DNA of 53,405 nucleotides from Archaeoglobaceae archaeon (lineage in GTDB: Archaea; Halobacteriota; Archaeoglobi; Archaeoglobales; Archaeoglobaceae). Under the pieces are notes generated by a model, which did not search any database, had not been told where the DNA came from, and worked only from the letters and a program-made list of their open reading frames with translations. Location: positions 1 to 53,405 of the forward strand of contig JALSLC010000016.1 in the NCBI GenBank assembly GCA_026988525.1, read 5' to 3'. A program made the position numbers and the translations under genes. Below, in pieces: positions 34,079 to 42,435 of this stretch. Every line of letters starts with the position of its first letter. Position 1 is the stretch's first letter.

Positions 34079-35572
34079 TTAAAATGTTTTTATATAGGAA
34101 ATATTGGGAATTATAACGGATAAAGCGAGAGACACAAAGATTAGATAAGCCAAGTATTTAACAATGTATCCTGCAATTTTTTCACCTGAAAAACCAAATT
34201 TGCTTGCAAGCCATACAATAAATTCGTACAACACTCTACCCCCATCAAGCGGTATTGCTGGTAAACAGTTGAATAAACCTACGTAGAAGTTTACCCAACA
34301 TATCCAATATAGGGAAGTTAAAACGATAAAGAGGTTGTTTCCCAGTATTTTCGGCTTAAAATACTTTGTTAAATTTCCAGTAAAACCTTTAAAACCCATT
34401 AGTGGCATAGCCACAAAGAATAACCATCCCCTAACAGTTTTTAAATTGTTGGGCATGTTCTTTAATTCTTCAAGCAATACACTACTATATCCAAATTCAA
34501 GTCCAGAAATATATCCATAAACTTCCACTCCAAGAAATCCAGAGTTAGAATATGGGGATTTCGTAAGTTTAACGTATATTATCTTTCTTACGCCCTTATA
34601 GTAAACGTGTATCTTAAGCACTTCTCCCGGCTTAGTCTTAGACATGTATTTTTCAAAAGCGTATAGATTGGGGGTGGGTGTGTTGTTTATCATGTATATT
34701 ATCATTCCAGTTTTTATACCCGACTTCTCAGCCGGATAATTTTTGTATAAGCCTACAACTTTAACACCACAAACTCCTGAAAGCCTATAAACTCCTTTAT
34801 CTGTTTTTAGAACTATTATTTTATTTAACTCCAAAGCTTTTGCAACGTCGGCAGGGGTTGACACGTTAATACCGTTTATGCTATAAACTATCTCACCAGC
34901 TTGTATGGACTTGTTGTTTGAGTAAGCCACAAACACAACAGGCTGCAAAAAGTTAAGCAAAAACAGAAAAAGGACAAAAGAAATCAAAGCTACTGAAAAA
35001 TTACTAATAACTCCTGCAGAGAAAATTCTAACTTTTTGTATTCTACTTGCTTTTTTCTCAAGTTCCTCTTCATCCGGTTCTGCAAATCCACCTATGGGTA
35101 CGAGAAGCATTAAAAGACCCAAAGCTTTAACCCTTATACCCTCAACTCTACACAGTATTGCATGACTAAATTCATGAACAATTAGAGTAACTACTAAACC
35201 CAATAAAAGGTATAACGGTGGGAAAAGTGTGTTTATCCAAGGAATTAGTAAGACATTTCTTGGTGAAGTTACCGGAGAGGGTGGAGGAGGAGATTTAATC
35301 ATCATAACATCCATTAAAATTATTAGGGCAAACATGAATGCCATTCCGGCAAAAACAAAAGGTATTCCAATAGTTGAGAGTACTCTCCAAAATTTCTTTG
35401 GTTTAGAGAGCTTTTCAAGTAAACCCAATCCTTTTTTGGATCTTACTATCAAAACAGGACCATAATTACTAATTCCATGTTTCTCCAGAATACCTTTGCT
35501 TCTTAGGTATTCAATAGACATCCAGTAAACTACAAAGACTACTATAGCTATACCTTCTAATGAAAAACTCAT
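34079..35572 (-). CDS. Site-2 protease family membrane metalloprotease with PDZ domains
   Basis: This 497-residue M50 intramembrane protease has zinc motif HEFSH at residues 133-137 in a membrane helix, and the second ligand in the C-terminal CLPAIPLDGGRVLYE. Two PDZ-like segments lie between them, around 215-265 (AGEIVYSINGINVSTPADVAKAL) and 270-340 (YPAEKSGIKTGMIIYMINN). A Pro-rich stretch lies near 94-104. Such proteases cut membrane-bound substrates in signalling or quality control. Its 3' end abuts the tRNA. Confidence 0.92.
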   Translation of the reverse strand: MSFSLEGIAIVVFVVYWMSIEYLRSKGILEKHGISNYGPVLIVRSKKGLGLLEKLSKPKKFWRVLSTIGIPFVFAGMAFMFALIILMDVMMIKSPPPPSPVTSPRNVLLIPWINTLFPPLYLLLGLVVTLIVHEFSHAILCRVEGIRVKALGLLMLLVPIGGFAEPDEEELEKKASRIQKVRIFSAGVISNFSVALISFVLFLFLLNFLQPVVFVAYSNNKSIQAGEIVYSINGINVSTPADVAKALELNKIIVLKTDKGVYRLSGVCGVKVVGLYKNYPAEKSGIKTGMIIYMINNTPTPNLYAFEKYMSKTKPGEVLKIHVYYKGVRKIIYVKLTKSPYSNSGFLGVEVYGYISGLEFGYSSVLLEELKNMPNNLKTVRGWLFFVAMPLMGFKGFTGNLTKYFKPKILGNNLFIVLTSLYWICWVNFYVGLFNCLPAIPLDGGRVLYEFIVWLASKFGFSGEKIAGYIVKYLAYLIFVSLALSVIIPNISYIKTF

Positions 35573-35650
35573 CGATTATTTACTGAGGTTATTGTTAATT
35601 AAATTTGCTGAGAGGACGAATTTTTAAAGCGAGACCTAAGTGAAATAACT

Positions 35651-35959
35651 ATGATGTCATTTATTTATGTAACGTGCTCAAGCTTAGATGAGGCCAGAAA
35701 CATAGGTAGAACACTTGTAGAGGAAAAATTAGCTGCATGTGTTAACATTTTTCCAGTAAACTCAATATATATGTGGGAGGGTGAATTAAAAGGTGCTTTA
35801 GAGTTTGCACTAATAATAAAAACAACAGAGTCTAAATTTAAAGAGATTGAAAAAAAGATAAAAGAAATGCACAGCTACGAGAACCCGTGCATAGTAATGC
35901 TAAAAATTGGAGATTGCTCAAAAGAGTTTGAAAACTGGATTAAAAGTATAGTAAAATGA
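35651..35959 (+). CDS. cutA: CutA-type divalent cation tolerance protein
   Basis: This small (102-residue) trimeric PII-like protein has the family hallmarks YVTCSSLDEARNIGRTLVEEKLAACVNI, MWEGEL and the C-terminal YENPCIVMLKI. CutA proteins bind divalent metals, but their cellular role in archaea is unclear. Two adjacent ATG codons (35651, 35654) make the exact start ambiguous by one residue. It overlaps the following nucleotidyltransferase gene by 4 bases. Confidence 0.93.
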   Translation: MMSFIYVTCSSLDEARNIGRTLVEEKLAACVNIFPVNSIYMWEGELKGALEFALIIKTTESKFKEIEKKIKEMHSYENPCIVMLKIGDCSKEFENWIKSIVK

Positions 35960-36663
35960 GACCAAAAACAGCCACTTTTGGACAAAGAAAGAAAATAAGG
36001 TACAGTAACAGACACTGGAAATTACTAAAAGAGAAGAGAGATGTTGCAAAAAAAATAATGTCACAACTTGAAAAAGCAGGGTTACCTTCAATAGTTTACG
36101 GAAGTGTAGCTCGAGGAGATGTTAAAGAAAAAAGTGATGTAGATATATTTATTCCAATAAATGTTCCCTCATACAAATTAGATTTAATTATCGAAAGTTG
36201 GATTGAGAGAAGAGTTGTTCAAGCCACACCAAACTATGCAATCAAGGGAGAATTTGTTATAGATAATGGAGTTACAGTAAGTTTTCCCCTTGTAAGAATG
36301 AAGGATAGAGAATTAGACTTCTACAAATTTGGAGGTTGTTTAAACTTAGAACAGCTAAAAAACAATGAAAGATGTGCTGGTGTAGATAAAAGGCTTGTTT
36401 TAATAAACCCAACAAAAGAAGGACATGAAGAAATTCCAATAAACGAAATGTCCCCTAAGGAGGTTGCAAAAAAGTTAAATGTTTGCGTTGATATAGTTTT
36501 AGAGAGAATAAGAGTTTTGGAAAGGAGGAGAAATGTAGGTAGAACGGGTGTTTTTCTCTTGCACCAAGTACCACCCTACGAGAGTTTTGAATCAACGTTA
36601 AAAGAGATAGCAAAGAGAAAACCAGCTGTAAGAAAACTAATAGAGGAAAGAGGTAAAATCTAG
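35956..36663 (+). CDS. Predicted nucleotidyltransferase (minimal Pol beta fold)
   Basis: This 235-residue protein has the Pol-beta-type active-site pattern YGSVARGDVKEKSDVDIFI around residues 45-63, with the GS motif and two catalytic Asp residues. It is preceded by a basic N-terminus and followed by a conserved archaeal C-terminal part (LERRRNVGRTGVFLLHQVPPYESFE). The family is archaea-specific (COG2413 in my recall) and its substrate is unknown. It overlaps cutA (ATGA), so the two are coupled. Confidence 0.85.
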   Translation: MRPKTATFGQRKKIRYSNRHWKLLKEKRDVAKKIMSQLEKAGLPSIVYGSVARGDVKEKSDVDIFIPINVPSYKLDLIIESWIERRVVQATPNYAIKGEFVIDNGVTVSFPLVRMKDRELDFYKFGGCLNLEQLKNNERCAGVDKRLVLINPTKEGHEEIPINEMSPKEVAKKLNVCVDIVLERIRVLERRRNVGRTGVFLLHQVPPYESFESTLKEIAKRKPAVRKLIEERGKI

Positions 36664-36671
36664 AAAAAAAA

Positions 36672-36679
36672 TTTATATC
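36672..36679 (+). promoter_or_regulatory. Probable TATA box of cimA/leuA
   Basis: TTTATATC is centred 23-24 bases before the ATG at 36699, preceded by an A-rich BRE-like run. It implies a leaderless or nearly leaderless transcript. Confidence 0.4.
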
Positions 36680-36698
36680 TCGGTAAGTACTTGCAACC

Positions 36699-38177
36699 AT
36701 GGATAAAGTTGTGAAAGTTCTTGACACAACATTGAGAGATGGAGAACAAACACCCGGACTTAGTTTAAGTATTGAGCAAAAAAAGATGATTGCCGAAGCC
36801 TTAGATAAATTGGGTGTAGATATTATAGAGGCTGGAACTGCTATTGCATCTAAGGGTGAGTTTAATGCAATAAAAGAGATATCATCCTTAGATTTGAATG
36901 CTGAAATTTGTAGTTTTTGTAGAATTAAAGAAATAGATATAGATGCTGCAGCTGATGCCGGAGCTGATTCCGTATTTATGGTCGCTCCTTCATCACCTAT
37001 TCACATATCAACTAAGTTTCCGGGAAAAAAAGAGGAGGATATAATAGAAATGTCTGTAAAAGCTGTTGAATATGCTAAGGATAGGGGGCTTATTGTTGAA
37101 TTTGGAGGAGAAGATGCATCAAGAGCTAATCTTGAATTCATAAAAAAGCTATACAAAGAAGTTCTTGATGCCGGAGCTGATAGATTAACTTATACTGATA
37201 CTGTTGGAGTGCTAACTCCTGAAAAATGCGAAGAAATAATGAAAAAACTAAAAAGTGAATTTAAAAACGTAGACATTGCAATACACTGTCACGATGATTT
37301 TGGACTGGCTGTTGCAAACACTATTTTTGCTGTAAAAGGAGGAGCTGATGAAGTACACGTTACCATTAATGGAATTGGAGAAAGAGCGGGTAATGCAGCA
37401 TTAGAGGAAGTTGTTGCAACCTTAGAATTACTATATGGAATAAAAACTGGAATAGAGCTCAAGAAAATTTACAGAACATCTAAGTTAGTAGAAAAACTAA
37501 CAGGTATTGCAATACCACCAAACAAAGCAATAGTTGGGGAAAATGCATTTACTCACGAGAGTGGAATACACACATCAGCAATATTAAGAAATGCATCATC
37601 TTACGAACCTATAAGCCCAGAAGTAGTTGGAAGAGAGAGACATATAGTCCTTGGAAAACATGCTGGTAGAGCTAGTGTAGAAGCAGTGATGAGGGAGCTT
37701 GGCTATAAAGCAACAGAAGAACAGATGAAAGAAATTCTAAAAAGGATAAAGGAGATAGGAGATTTAGGTAAAACAGTTACTGATGCAGATGTAAGAACGA
37801 TAATCGAAACGGTCCTTCAAGTAAAGAGAGAAAAGAAGGTTATATTAGAAGATCTATCAATAGTTAGTGGCAAAAACGTTATGCCAACTGCAAGTGTCAA
37901 GCTAAGAATAAATGGAAAAGAGATAATAGAGGCTGCAGTAGGTACTGGACCAGTAGATGCTGCTATAAACGCAATAAAGAAGGGTGTAAAAGACTTTGCA
38001 GATATAGAGCTGATAAGTTACAGAGTTGATGCAATAACTGGGGGGACAAATGCGTTAGTAGACGTTATCGTCCAATTAAAGAGAGGAAATAAAGTCGTTA
38101 CAGCAAGAGGGGCTAGGACAGATATTGTAATGGCATCAGTAGAGGCGATGATGGAAGGTCTGAATATGCTAATTTGA
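36699..38177 (+). CDS. cimA: 2-isopropylmalate/(R)-citramalate synthase family
   Basis: This 492-residue acyl-transfer aldolase has the TIM barrel motif DTTLRDGEQTPGLSLS at residues 9-24, the metal ligand motif HCHDDFGLAVANT near 200, NGIGERAGNAALEE near 227 and a C-terminal LeuA regulatory (dimer) domain from about 375 to 490 (SIVSGKNVMPTASVKL, GTGPVDAAINAIKKG, ARGARTDIVMASVEA). The length and domain order fit both citramalate synthase (isoleucine from pyruvate) and isopropylmalate synthase (leucine). I cannot decide which without alignment. The regulatory domain suggests feedback inhibition by an end-product amino acid. Confidence 0.88.
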   Translation: MDKVVKVLDTTLRDGEQTPGLSLSIEQKKMIAEALDKLGVDIIEAGTAIASKGEFNAIKEISSLDLNAEICSFCRIKEIDIDAAADAGADSVFMVAPSSPIHISTKFPGKKEEDIIEMSVKAVEYAKDRGLIVEFGGEDASRANLEFIKKLYKEVLDAGADRLTYTDTVGVLTPEKCEEIMKKLKSEFKNVDIAIHCHDDFGLAVANTIFAVKGGADEVHVTINGIGERAGNAALEEVVATLELLYGIKTGIELKKIYRTSKLVEKLTGIAIPPNKAIVGENAFTHESGIHTSAILRNASSYEPISPEVVGRERHIVLGKHAGRASVEAVMRELGYKATEEQMKEILKRIKEIGDLGKTVTDADVRTIIETVLQVKREKKVILEDLSIVSGKNVMPTASVKLRINGKEIIEAAVGTGPVDAAINAIKKGVKDFADIELISYRVDAITGGTNALVDVIVQLKRGNKVVTARGARTDIVMASVEAMMEGLNMLI

Positions 38178-38189
38178 TATGCTAATTTG
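38164..38189 (+). repeat. 13-base tandem duplication at the end of cimA
   Basis: The unit ATATGCTAATTTG occurs twice in a row, the first copy containing the last codons and part of the stop of the synthase gene. It looks like replication slippage and duplicates the stop region without changing the protein. Confidence 0.8.
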
Positions 38190-38227
38190 AAACGAAAAAA
38201 ATAAATTTACTAAGGTTTACTTTCAAC

Positions 38228-39805
38228 GTGCATAGATTAATTTTATTTCTTAAAAAAGGTGAAGGAGAGAATGTAGAATTTAAAGAATTTTTAACATTAA
38301 ACCATCTAAGAGAAGGAAGATTTCAATCTCTTGCTTGTCAGATGAGTCATAGGCTTATAATGGGCAAAGGCAAGGCTATATATGTAATTGGAGTTTCAGA
38401 TAGTGGGGAACTTAAGGGAATTAGTGAAAAATCATTTAAAGAAACAATTCAAATCTTAGAAAAAATAGCTATTGAGGTGGATTCCCACATAAGTTCAGTA
38501 GAAAAGTATGAAGTGAAAAAAAATAGTTTTGTTGGTATTGTTGAAATACAGAAAAACAACAGTAAAAAAGAGAGAGTTTTAATTGGTACTGCAGGACATG
38601 TTGATCATGGAAAAAGTACGCTCGTTGGGTGTTTGATAACTGGAAAAGCTGATGATGGAGATGGAGCGACCAGAATATACCTTGATGTACTAAAACATGA
38701 AATAGAAAGGGGATTAAGTGCAGACTTAAGTTTTGCAGTTTTAGGATTTAAAGATGGAAAACCAATAAGAATGAAAAATCCACTCAACAAAAGAGAGAAG
38801 GCAGAAGTCGTTGAAAAGGCTGAAAAACTTATATCATTCGTAGATACAGTTGGTCACGAACCATGGCTTAGAACGACAATAAGAGGCTTACTTGGTCAAA
38901 AAATAGATTACGGCTTGCTTGTAGTTGCAGCTAACGATGGTATAACAAGAACTACTAAGGAACATCTTGGAATTTTATTGGCAATGGATTTACCTGTAAT
39001 AATAGTTGTTACAAAAGCGGATATGGTTGATAAAGAGAGGTTGAAAGAGGTTGTATCTTCAATTTCATCACTATTAAGAAGTGTTGGAAGAGTTCCATAC
39101 TGCGTTAAAAATCTTGATTCAGCCAAGAATGCATCAGATTTAGTTTTTTCAAAACCAGTTGTACCCATTGTAGTAACATCAGCTATAAATCTTATGGGCT
39201 ACGATATACTTGAAAGCTTGCTTTACAACTTAAAATCCAGAAAATTTATAAAGGATGATTTTCTTATGTACATAGACAGAATATACAAAGTTAGTGGAGT
39301 AGGTACTGTTGTGAGTGGATGCATAAGGTCGGGAGAAATAAGAGAAGGAGAAGAAGTATTTGTTGGTCCTTTCCACGATTGCTCTTACAAGAAGGCAAAA
39401 GTCCAAAGCATAGAAATGCACTATTACAAAGTAGAAAAAGCAGAATCTGGAGATATAGTAGGTATTGCACTAAAAGGGATTAAATTTGATGATTTAAGGA
39501 GAGGAATGGTTTTATCTAAAAAAGAGCCTAAAGCTTTTTGGAGATTTGATGCAAATGTAATAGTTTTTACACATCCCACAAGAATTAGAGTTGGTTACGA
39601 ACCAGTTGTACATATAGATACTATAGCTGAAACAGTAATATTTGAAGAAATTGATAAAAAATACTTAAAAGCTGGAGATAAAGGTTTAGTAAAAATGAAG
39701 TTTAAGTATCACCCATACTACATTTTTGAGGGACAAAAATTTATATTTAGAGAAGGCAGAAGCAAGGGTGTTGGAGAGATAATTAAAACTTACGATGCTG
39801 TATGA
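38228..39805 (+). CDS. GTPBP1-like translational GTPase
   Basis: This 525-residue protein has an N-terminal domain of about 115 residues, then an EF-Tu-like GTPase. G1 is GTAGHVDHGKST at residues 120-131, G3 is DTVGHE and G4 is TKAD. Beta-barrel domains with SGVGTVVSGCIRSG follow. The architecture matches the archaeal/eukaryotic GTPBP1 group rather than SelB or EF-1A; family members link to mRNA surveillance and translation rescue. Translation begins at GTG (38228). The stop overlaps the next ATG (ATGA). Confidence 0.9.
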   Translation: MHRLILFLKKGEGENVEFKEFLTLNHLREGRFQSLACQMSHRLIMGKGKAIYVIGVSDSGELKGISEKSFKETIQILEKIAIEVDSHISSVEKYEVKKNSFVGIVEIQKNNSKKERVLIGTAGHVDHGKSTLVGCLITGKADDGDGATRIYLDVLKHEIERGLSADLSFAVLGFKDGKPIRMKNPLNKREKAEVVEKAEKLISFVDTVGHEPWLRTTIRGLLGQKIDYGLLVVAANDGITRTTKEHLGILLAMDLPVIIVVTKADMVDKERLKEVVSSISSLLRSVGRVPYCVKNLDSAKNASDLVFSKPVVPIVVTSAINLMGYDILESLLYNLKSRKFIKDDFLMYIDRIYKVSGVGTVVSGCIRSGEIREGEEVFVGPFHDCSYKKAKVQSIEMHYYKVEKAESGDIVGIALKGIKFDDLRRGMVLSKKEPKAFWRFDANVIVFTHPTRIRVGYEPVVHIDTIAETVIFEEIDKKYLKAGDKGLVKMKFKYHPYYIFEGQKFIFREGRSKGVGEIIKTYDAV

Positions 39806-40545
39806 CAGAAATTGTAGTTGGTTGTTGTGGATTTTGTACATCAATGAATAAATACTTTAGAGAGTACATGTCAATAGAAATACAAAAAACATTTTATAAG
39901 CCTCCAAGAGTTGAAACAGCAAAAAAATGGAGAAATGAGGCAGACAAAGTTAATAAAAATTTTGAGTTTACACTAAAAGCTTGGCAAGTTATAACACATC
40001 CTCCATCTAGTCCCACCTACAATAAAGTTGGACTTAAACTTTCAAATTGTGGTTATTTTAAGTTGAATAGCATAGTTATAAAAGCTTGGGAAAAAACAAG
40101 AGAAATTGCTAAGGTTTTAAAAGCTAAGGTAATTGTCTTTCAAACACCTTTTTCCTTTAAGGATAACGATACAAACATTAAAAGGATAGTTGATTTTTTC
40201 TCCACGATAGAGGATAAATTCACATTTGTGTGGGAAGCGAGAGGCTGGAATAGAGAAAAAGTTAAAGAAGTTTGTAAAAAAGTAAATTTAATACACTGCG
40301 TTGATCCAATGGTAGAAGATCCCGTATTAACTGGAGAAATATCGTACTTTAGACTTCACGGACACAGTCCTAAGTGTAGAGATAAACCAATTGAAAAATT
40401 AAACTATAGACACGTTTATACTAAGGAAGAGTTAAAATGGCTAAAGAAATATATAATGAAGTACAAAAACAGAGTATATGTTATGTTTAACAACACAAAC
40501 ATGTGTGCAGATGCTAAAAAGTTTGAAAGTCTTCTTAAGATATAA
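39802..40545 (+). CDS. DUF72 family protein
   Basis: This 247-residue TIM-barrel-like DUF72 protein shows family motifs VGCCGFC at the N-terminus, YFREYMSIEIQKTFYKPP, FTLKAWQVITHP, KVIVFQTPFSF and SYFRLHGHS. The family's function is unknown, though conserved acidic and aromatic residues suggest an enzyme. It is translationally coupled to the GTPBP1-like gene. Its 3' end overlaps the convergent ACT-domain gene by 11 bases. Confidence 0.9.
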   Translation: MTEIVVGCCGFCTSMNKYFREYMSIEIQKTFYKPPRVETAKKWRNEADKVNKNFEFTLKAWQVITHPPSSPTYNKVGLKLSNCGYFKLNSIVIKAWEKTREIAKVLKAKVIVFQTPFSFKDNDTNIKRIVDFFSTIEDKFTFVWEARGWNREKVKEVCKKVNLIHCVDPMVEDPVLTGEISYFRLHGHSPKCRDKPIEKLNYRHVYTKEELKWLKKYIMKYKNRVYVMFNNTNMCADAKKFESLLKI

Positions 40546-41035
40546 GAATTTTTTCTACTCCATCCACCTTCAAAAATTCATCAACTAACTTTCCGGGAAT
40601 CTTGGAGTCTGTAACTACTGTCAATTTTGATTCGACACTTATTTCTGGATCTTCTCCTAAAATATATCGTATAGATATTCCTTCTCTTGCCAGTATCCCT
40701 GCTATTGCAGCTACAATTCCAACTTTCTGGCTTTCTGCATAAACTTCTAATACACCACATCCCATTATTCTTGCAACTTCTGCTATATTAGCAACGGGCT
40801 TTAAAGCCGAAAACACTCTTCTCAATTCTTCATCACTTTCTATATTCTGTATTGCGGAGATTACAACTTTCCTGTCAACACCTATAGCCTCAGCTATTTT
40901 GGCTGGAACCAATTCTATATCTCCACAATAAGCTTTACCATTTTTAACGCTAATACCGAGCTTTAAAAATTCCTTGGCTACTGCTATCTGGGAGGGATAT
41001 CTCTCAAATTTTTCTACTATCTTACCCCACATCAC
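40535..41035 (-). CDS. ACT-domain regulator of amino acid metabolism
   Basis: This 166-residue protein has an N-terminal helical DNA-binding-like domain (AVAKEFLKLGISVKNGK, then AEAIGVDRKVVISAIQNI as a likely helix-turn-helix) and a C-terminal ACT domain (about 90-166, VGIVAAIAGILAREGISIRYIL). This architecture corresponds to the archaeal COG2150-type predicted regulator, so it would sense an amino acid and control transcription. Targets are not visible; the nearby cimA/leuA gene is a candidate by proximity only. Confidence 0.85.
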   Translation of the reverse strand: MMWGKIVEKFERYPSQIAVAKEFLKLGISVKNGKAYCGDIELVPAKIAEAIGVDRKVVISAIQNIESDEELRRVFSALKPVANIAEVARIMGCGVLEVYAESQKVGIVAAIAGILAREGISIRYILGEDPEISVESKLTVVTDSKIPGKLVDEFLKVDGVEKILIS

Positions 41036-41077
41036 TCAACCGTTAAACTGAAAAAATAAATTGTTTTCTAAGAGTGT

Positions 41078-41614
41078 GTGGAGAGGAAAATAAGCAAGTT
41101 TTTAAGTGGATTGTTAAGGCACTTCCCACAAAGTTTTGGAATCGAACTCAATAGTTATGGTTGGGCAAACTTTGAAAGAGTGGTAGAAATTGTAGCAAAA
41201 AGGTATGGAATGGATAAAGAGGATGCAAAAAGAACAATAGAAAAAATTGTAAAAGAAGACCCAAAGGGAAGATTTGAATTAAAAAACGGAAAAATTCGTG
41301 CTAAATATGGACATAGTGTGGACGTTGAAATTAAGTGGAGTGAAAGCAAAGAAATTCCACCAATACTTTATCATGGAACAAGCAGAAAAGCTATTAATTC
41401 AATTGTAAAAGAGGGTTTATTGCCTATGAAAAGAAAAGAAGTGCATCTAAGCAAGAGTTTTGTGGAAGCTTTAGAAGTTGGTAGAAGATACGACAATAAA
41501 CCAGTCGTCTTAAAAATTGACGCAAAGAAAATGATTGAAGATGGATATGAAATCAGAAAAAAGGGAAAAGTTTACACAACAGATTACGTTCCTCCCAAGT
41601 ACATAAAATTTTAA
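41078..41614 (+). CDS. kptA: RNA 2'-phosphotransferase
   Basis: This 178-residue KptA/Tpt1 homologue transfers a 2'-phosphate from RNA to NAD+. Motifs are the N-terminal KFLSGLLRHFPQSFG, YGWANFERVV and the ART-like core LYHGTSRKAINSIVKEGL with the downstream VHLSKSFVEALEVGRR and YTTDYVPPKYI. The start is a GTG at 41078, as no ATG occurs before the first conserved block. The stop overlaps the convergent Lrp-type gene by 4 bases. Confidence 0.93.
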   Translation: MERKISKFLSGLLRHFPQSFGIELNSYGWANFERVVEIVAKRYGMDKEDAKRTIEKIVKEDPKGRFELKNGKIRAKYGHSVDVEIKWSESKEIPPILYHGTSRKAINSIVKEGLLPMKRKEVHLSKSFVEALEVGRRYDNKPVVLKIDAKKMIEDGYEIRKKGKVYTTDYVPPKYIKF

Positions 41615-42177
41615 AGAATGCCTCTATAATGAATTGTTGCTGGACAACCAAGACATCTTTCAGCTAAATATCTATTACAACTTGCGCAGTGAACTCCACA
41701 CGGTGCTTTTTCCAATGTTTTCTCTGGTATCACATTTATATCAAAGTAAGGACTATAGTAGATATCCTGAACTGGATATATTTCAAACCTCTTTATTCCC
41801 TTCTGATTTCTAAGAGAGCATTTTTCGAGACTCATACTTTCAAGAGTATTGTAATCTTCAGCAATTACAAGTGCAAATAAATTGTAAGATCCTGTTGTAA
41901 CGAAAAACCTTAAAACTCTTGGGCAATTTCTAAATCTTTCTATAGTATTTTCTATAGCCTCAGAGTTTTCCATTTCAACAGCAAGAATTGCCAATTTTAT
42001 TCCAAGTTTTTCCACATTTAATAGTGATCTAATTTTTAATATTCCACTTTTTTCTAGTTTCTCAGTTCTTTTTTTAACACCCATAACTGAAAAATTAACT
42101 ACTTCAGCTATCTGGGATAGGGGTGTTCTTCCATTTTTCTGCAACATGGATATTATTTTCCTATCTTTCTCGTCCAT
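41611..42177 (-). CDS. Lrp/AsnC-type regulator with C-terminal cysteine cluster
   Basis: Residues 1-60 are an Lrp-type winged helix (DRKIISMLQKNGRTPLSQIAE) and about 62-140 an AsnC-type ligand/oligomerisation domain. The extra C-terminus holds five cysteines at 160, 164, 167, 175 and 178 (pattern CxxxCxxC...CLGCP), which look like a zinc or Fe-S site. The extension could make the regulator sense metal, redox state or oxygen. Its targets are unknown. It stands alone, transcribed away from pus10. Confidence 0.85.
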   Translation of the reverse strand: MDEKDRKIISMLQKNGRTPLSQIAEVVNFSVMGVKKRTEKLEKSGILKIRSLLNVEKLGIKLAILAVEMENSEAIENTIERFRNCPRVLRFFVTTGSYNLFALVIAEDYNTLESMSLEKCSLRNQKGIKRFEIYPVQDIYYSPYFDINVIPEKTLEKAPCGVHCASCNRYLAERCLGCPATIHYRGIL

Positions 42178-42407
42178 TGGTTTATTTCGTAAACGATAGT
42201 AAAATAAATTTTTCTAAATTTTTCGATTTATGCCGTAATATAACATAATTAGTTAAATTTATTCAGCCAATTAATTAGATGTTCAACGTTTTTAAATTAA
42301 AAAATTAAAAATCATATTTCTAATTTATGATAAATCTAAACTTTGTAATTATAATTAATTATATTTCGACTAAATATTAAATTTTTAAAATTAGACATCA
42401 AAAAATA
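42178..42407. other. Very AT-rich divergent intergenic region
   Basis: These ~230 bases separate the Lrp-type gene and pus10. They are almost entirely A/T, with no ORF, tRNA or long perfect palindrome. A short TCGT-AA-ACGA element near 42188 could be an autoregulatory site but is too weak to call. Confidence 0.4.
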
Positions 42408-42415
42408 ATTATATC
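42408..42415 (+). promoter_or_regulatory. Probable pus10 TATA box, decides the start codon
   Basis: ATTATATC is centred 24-25 bases before the GTG at 42436 but only 18-19 before the TTG at 42430. The usual 24-28 base spacing therefore favours the GTG start. Confidence 0.4.
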
Positions 42416-42435
42416 CAAAATAAAAAATATTGGGT

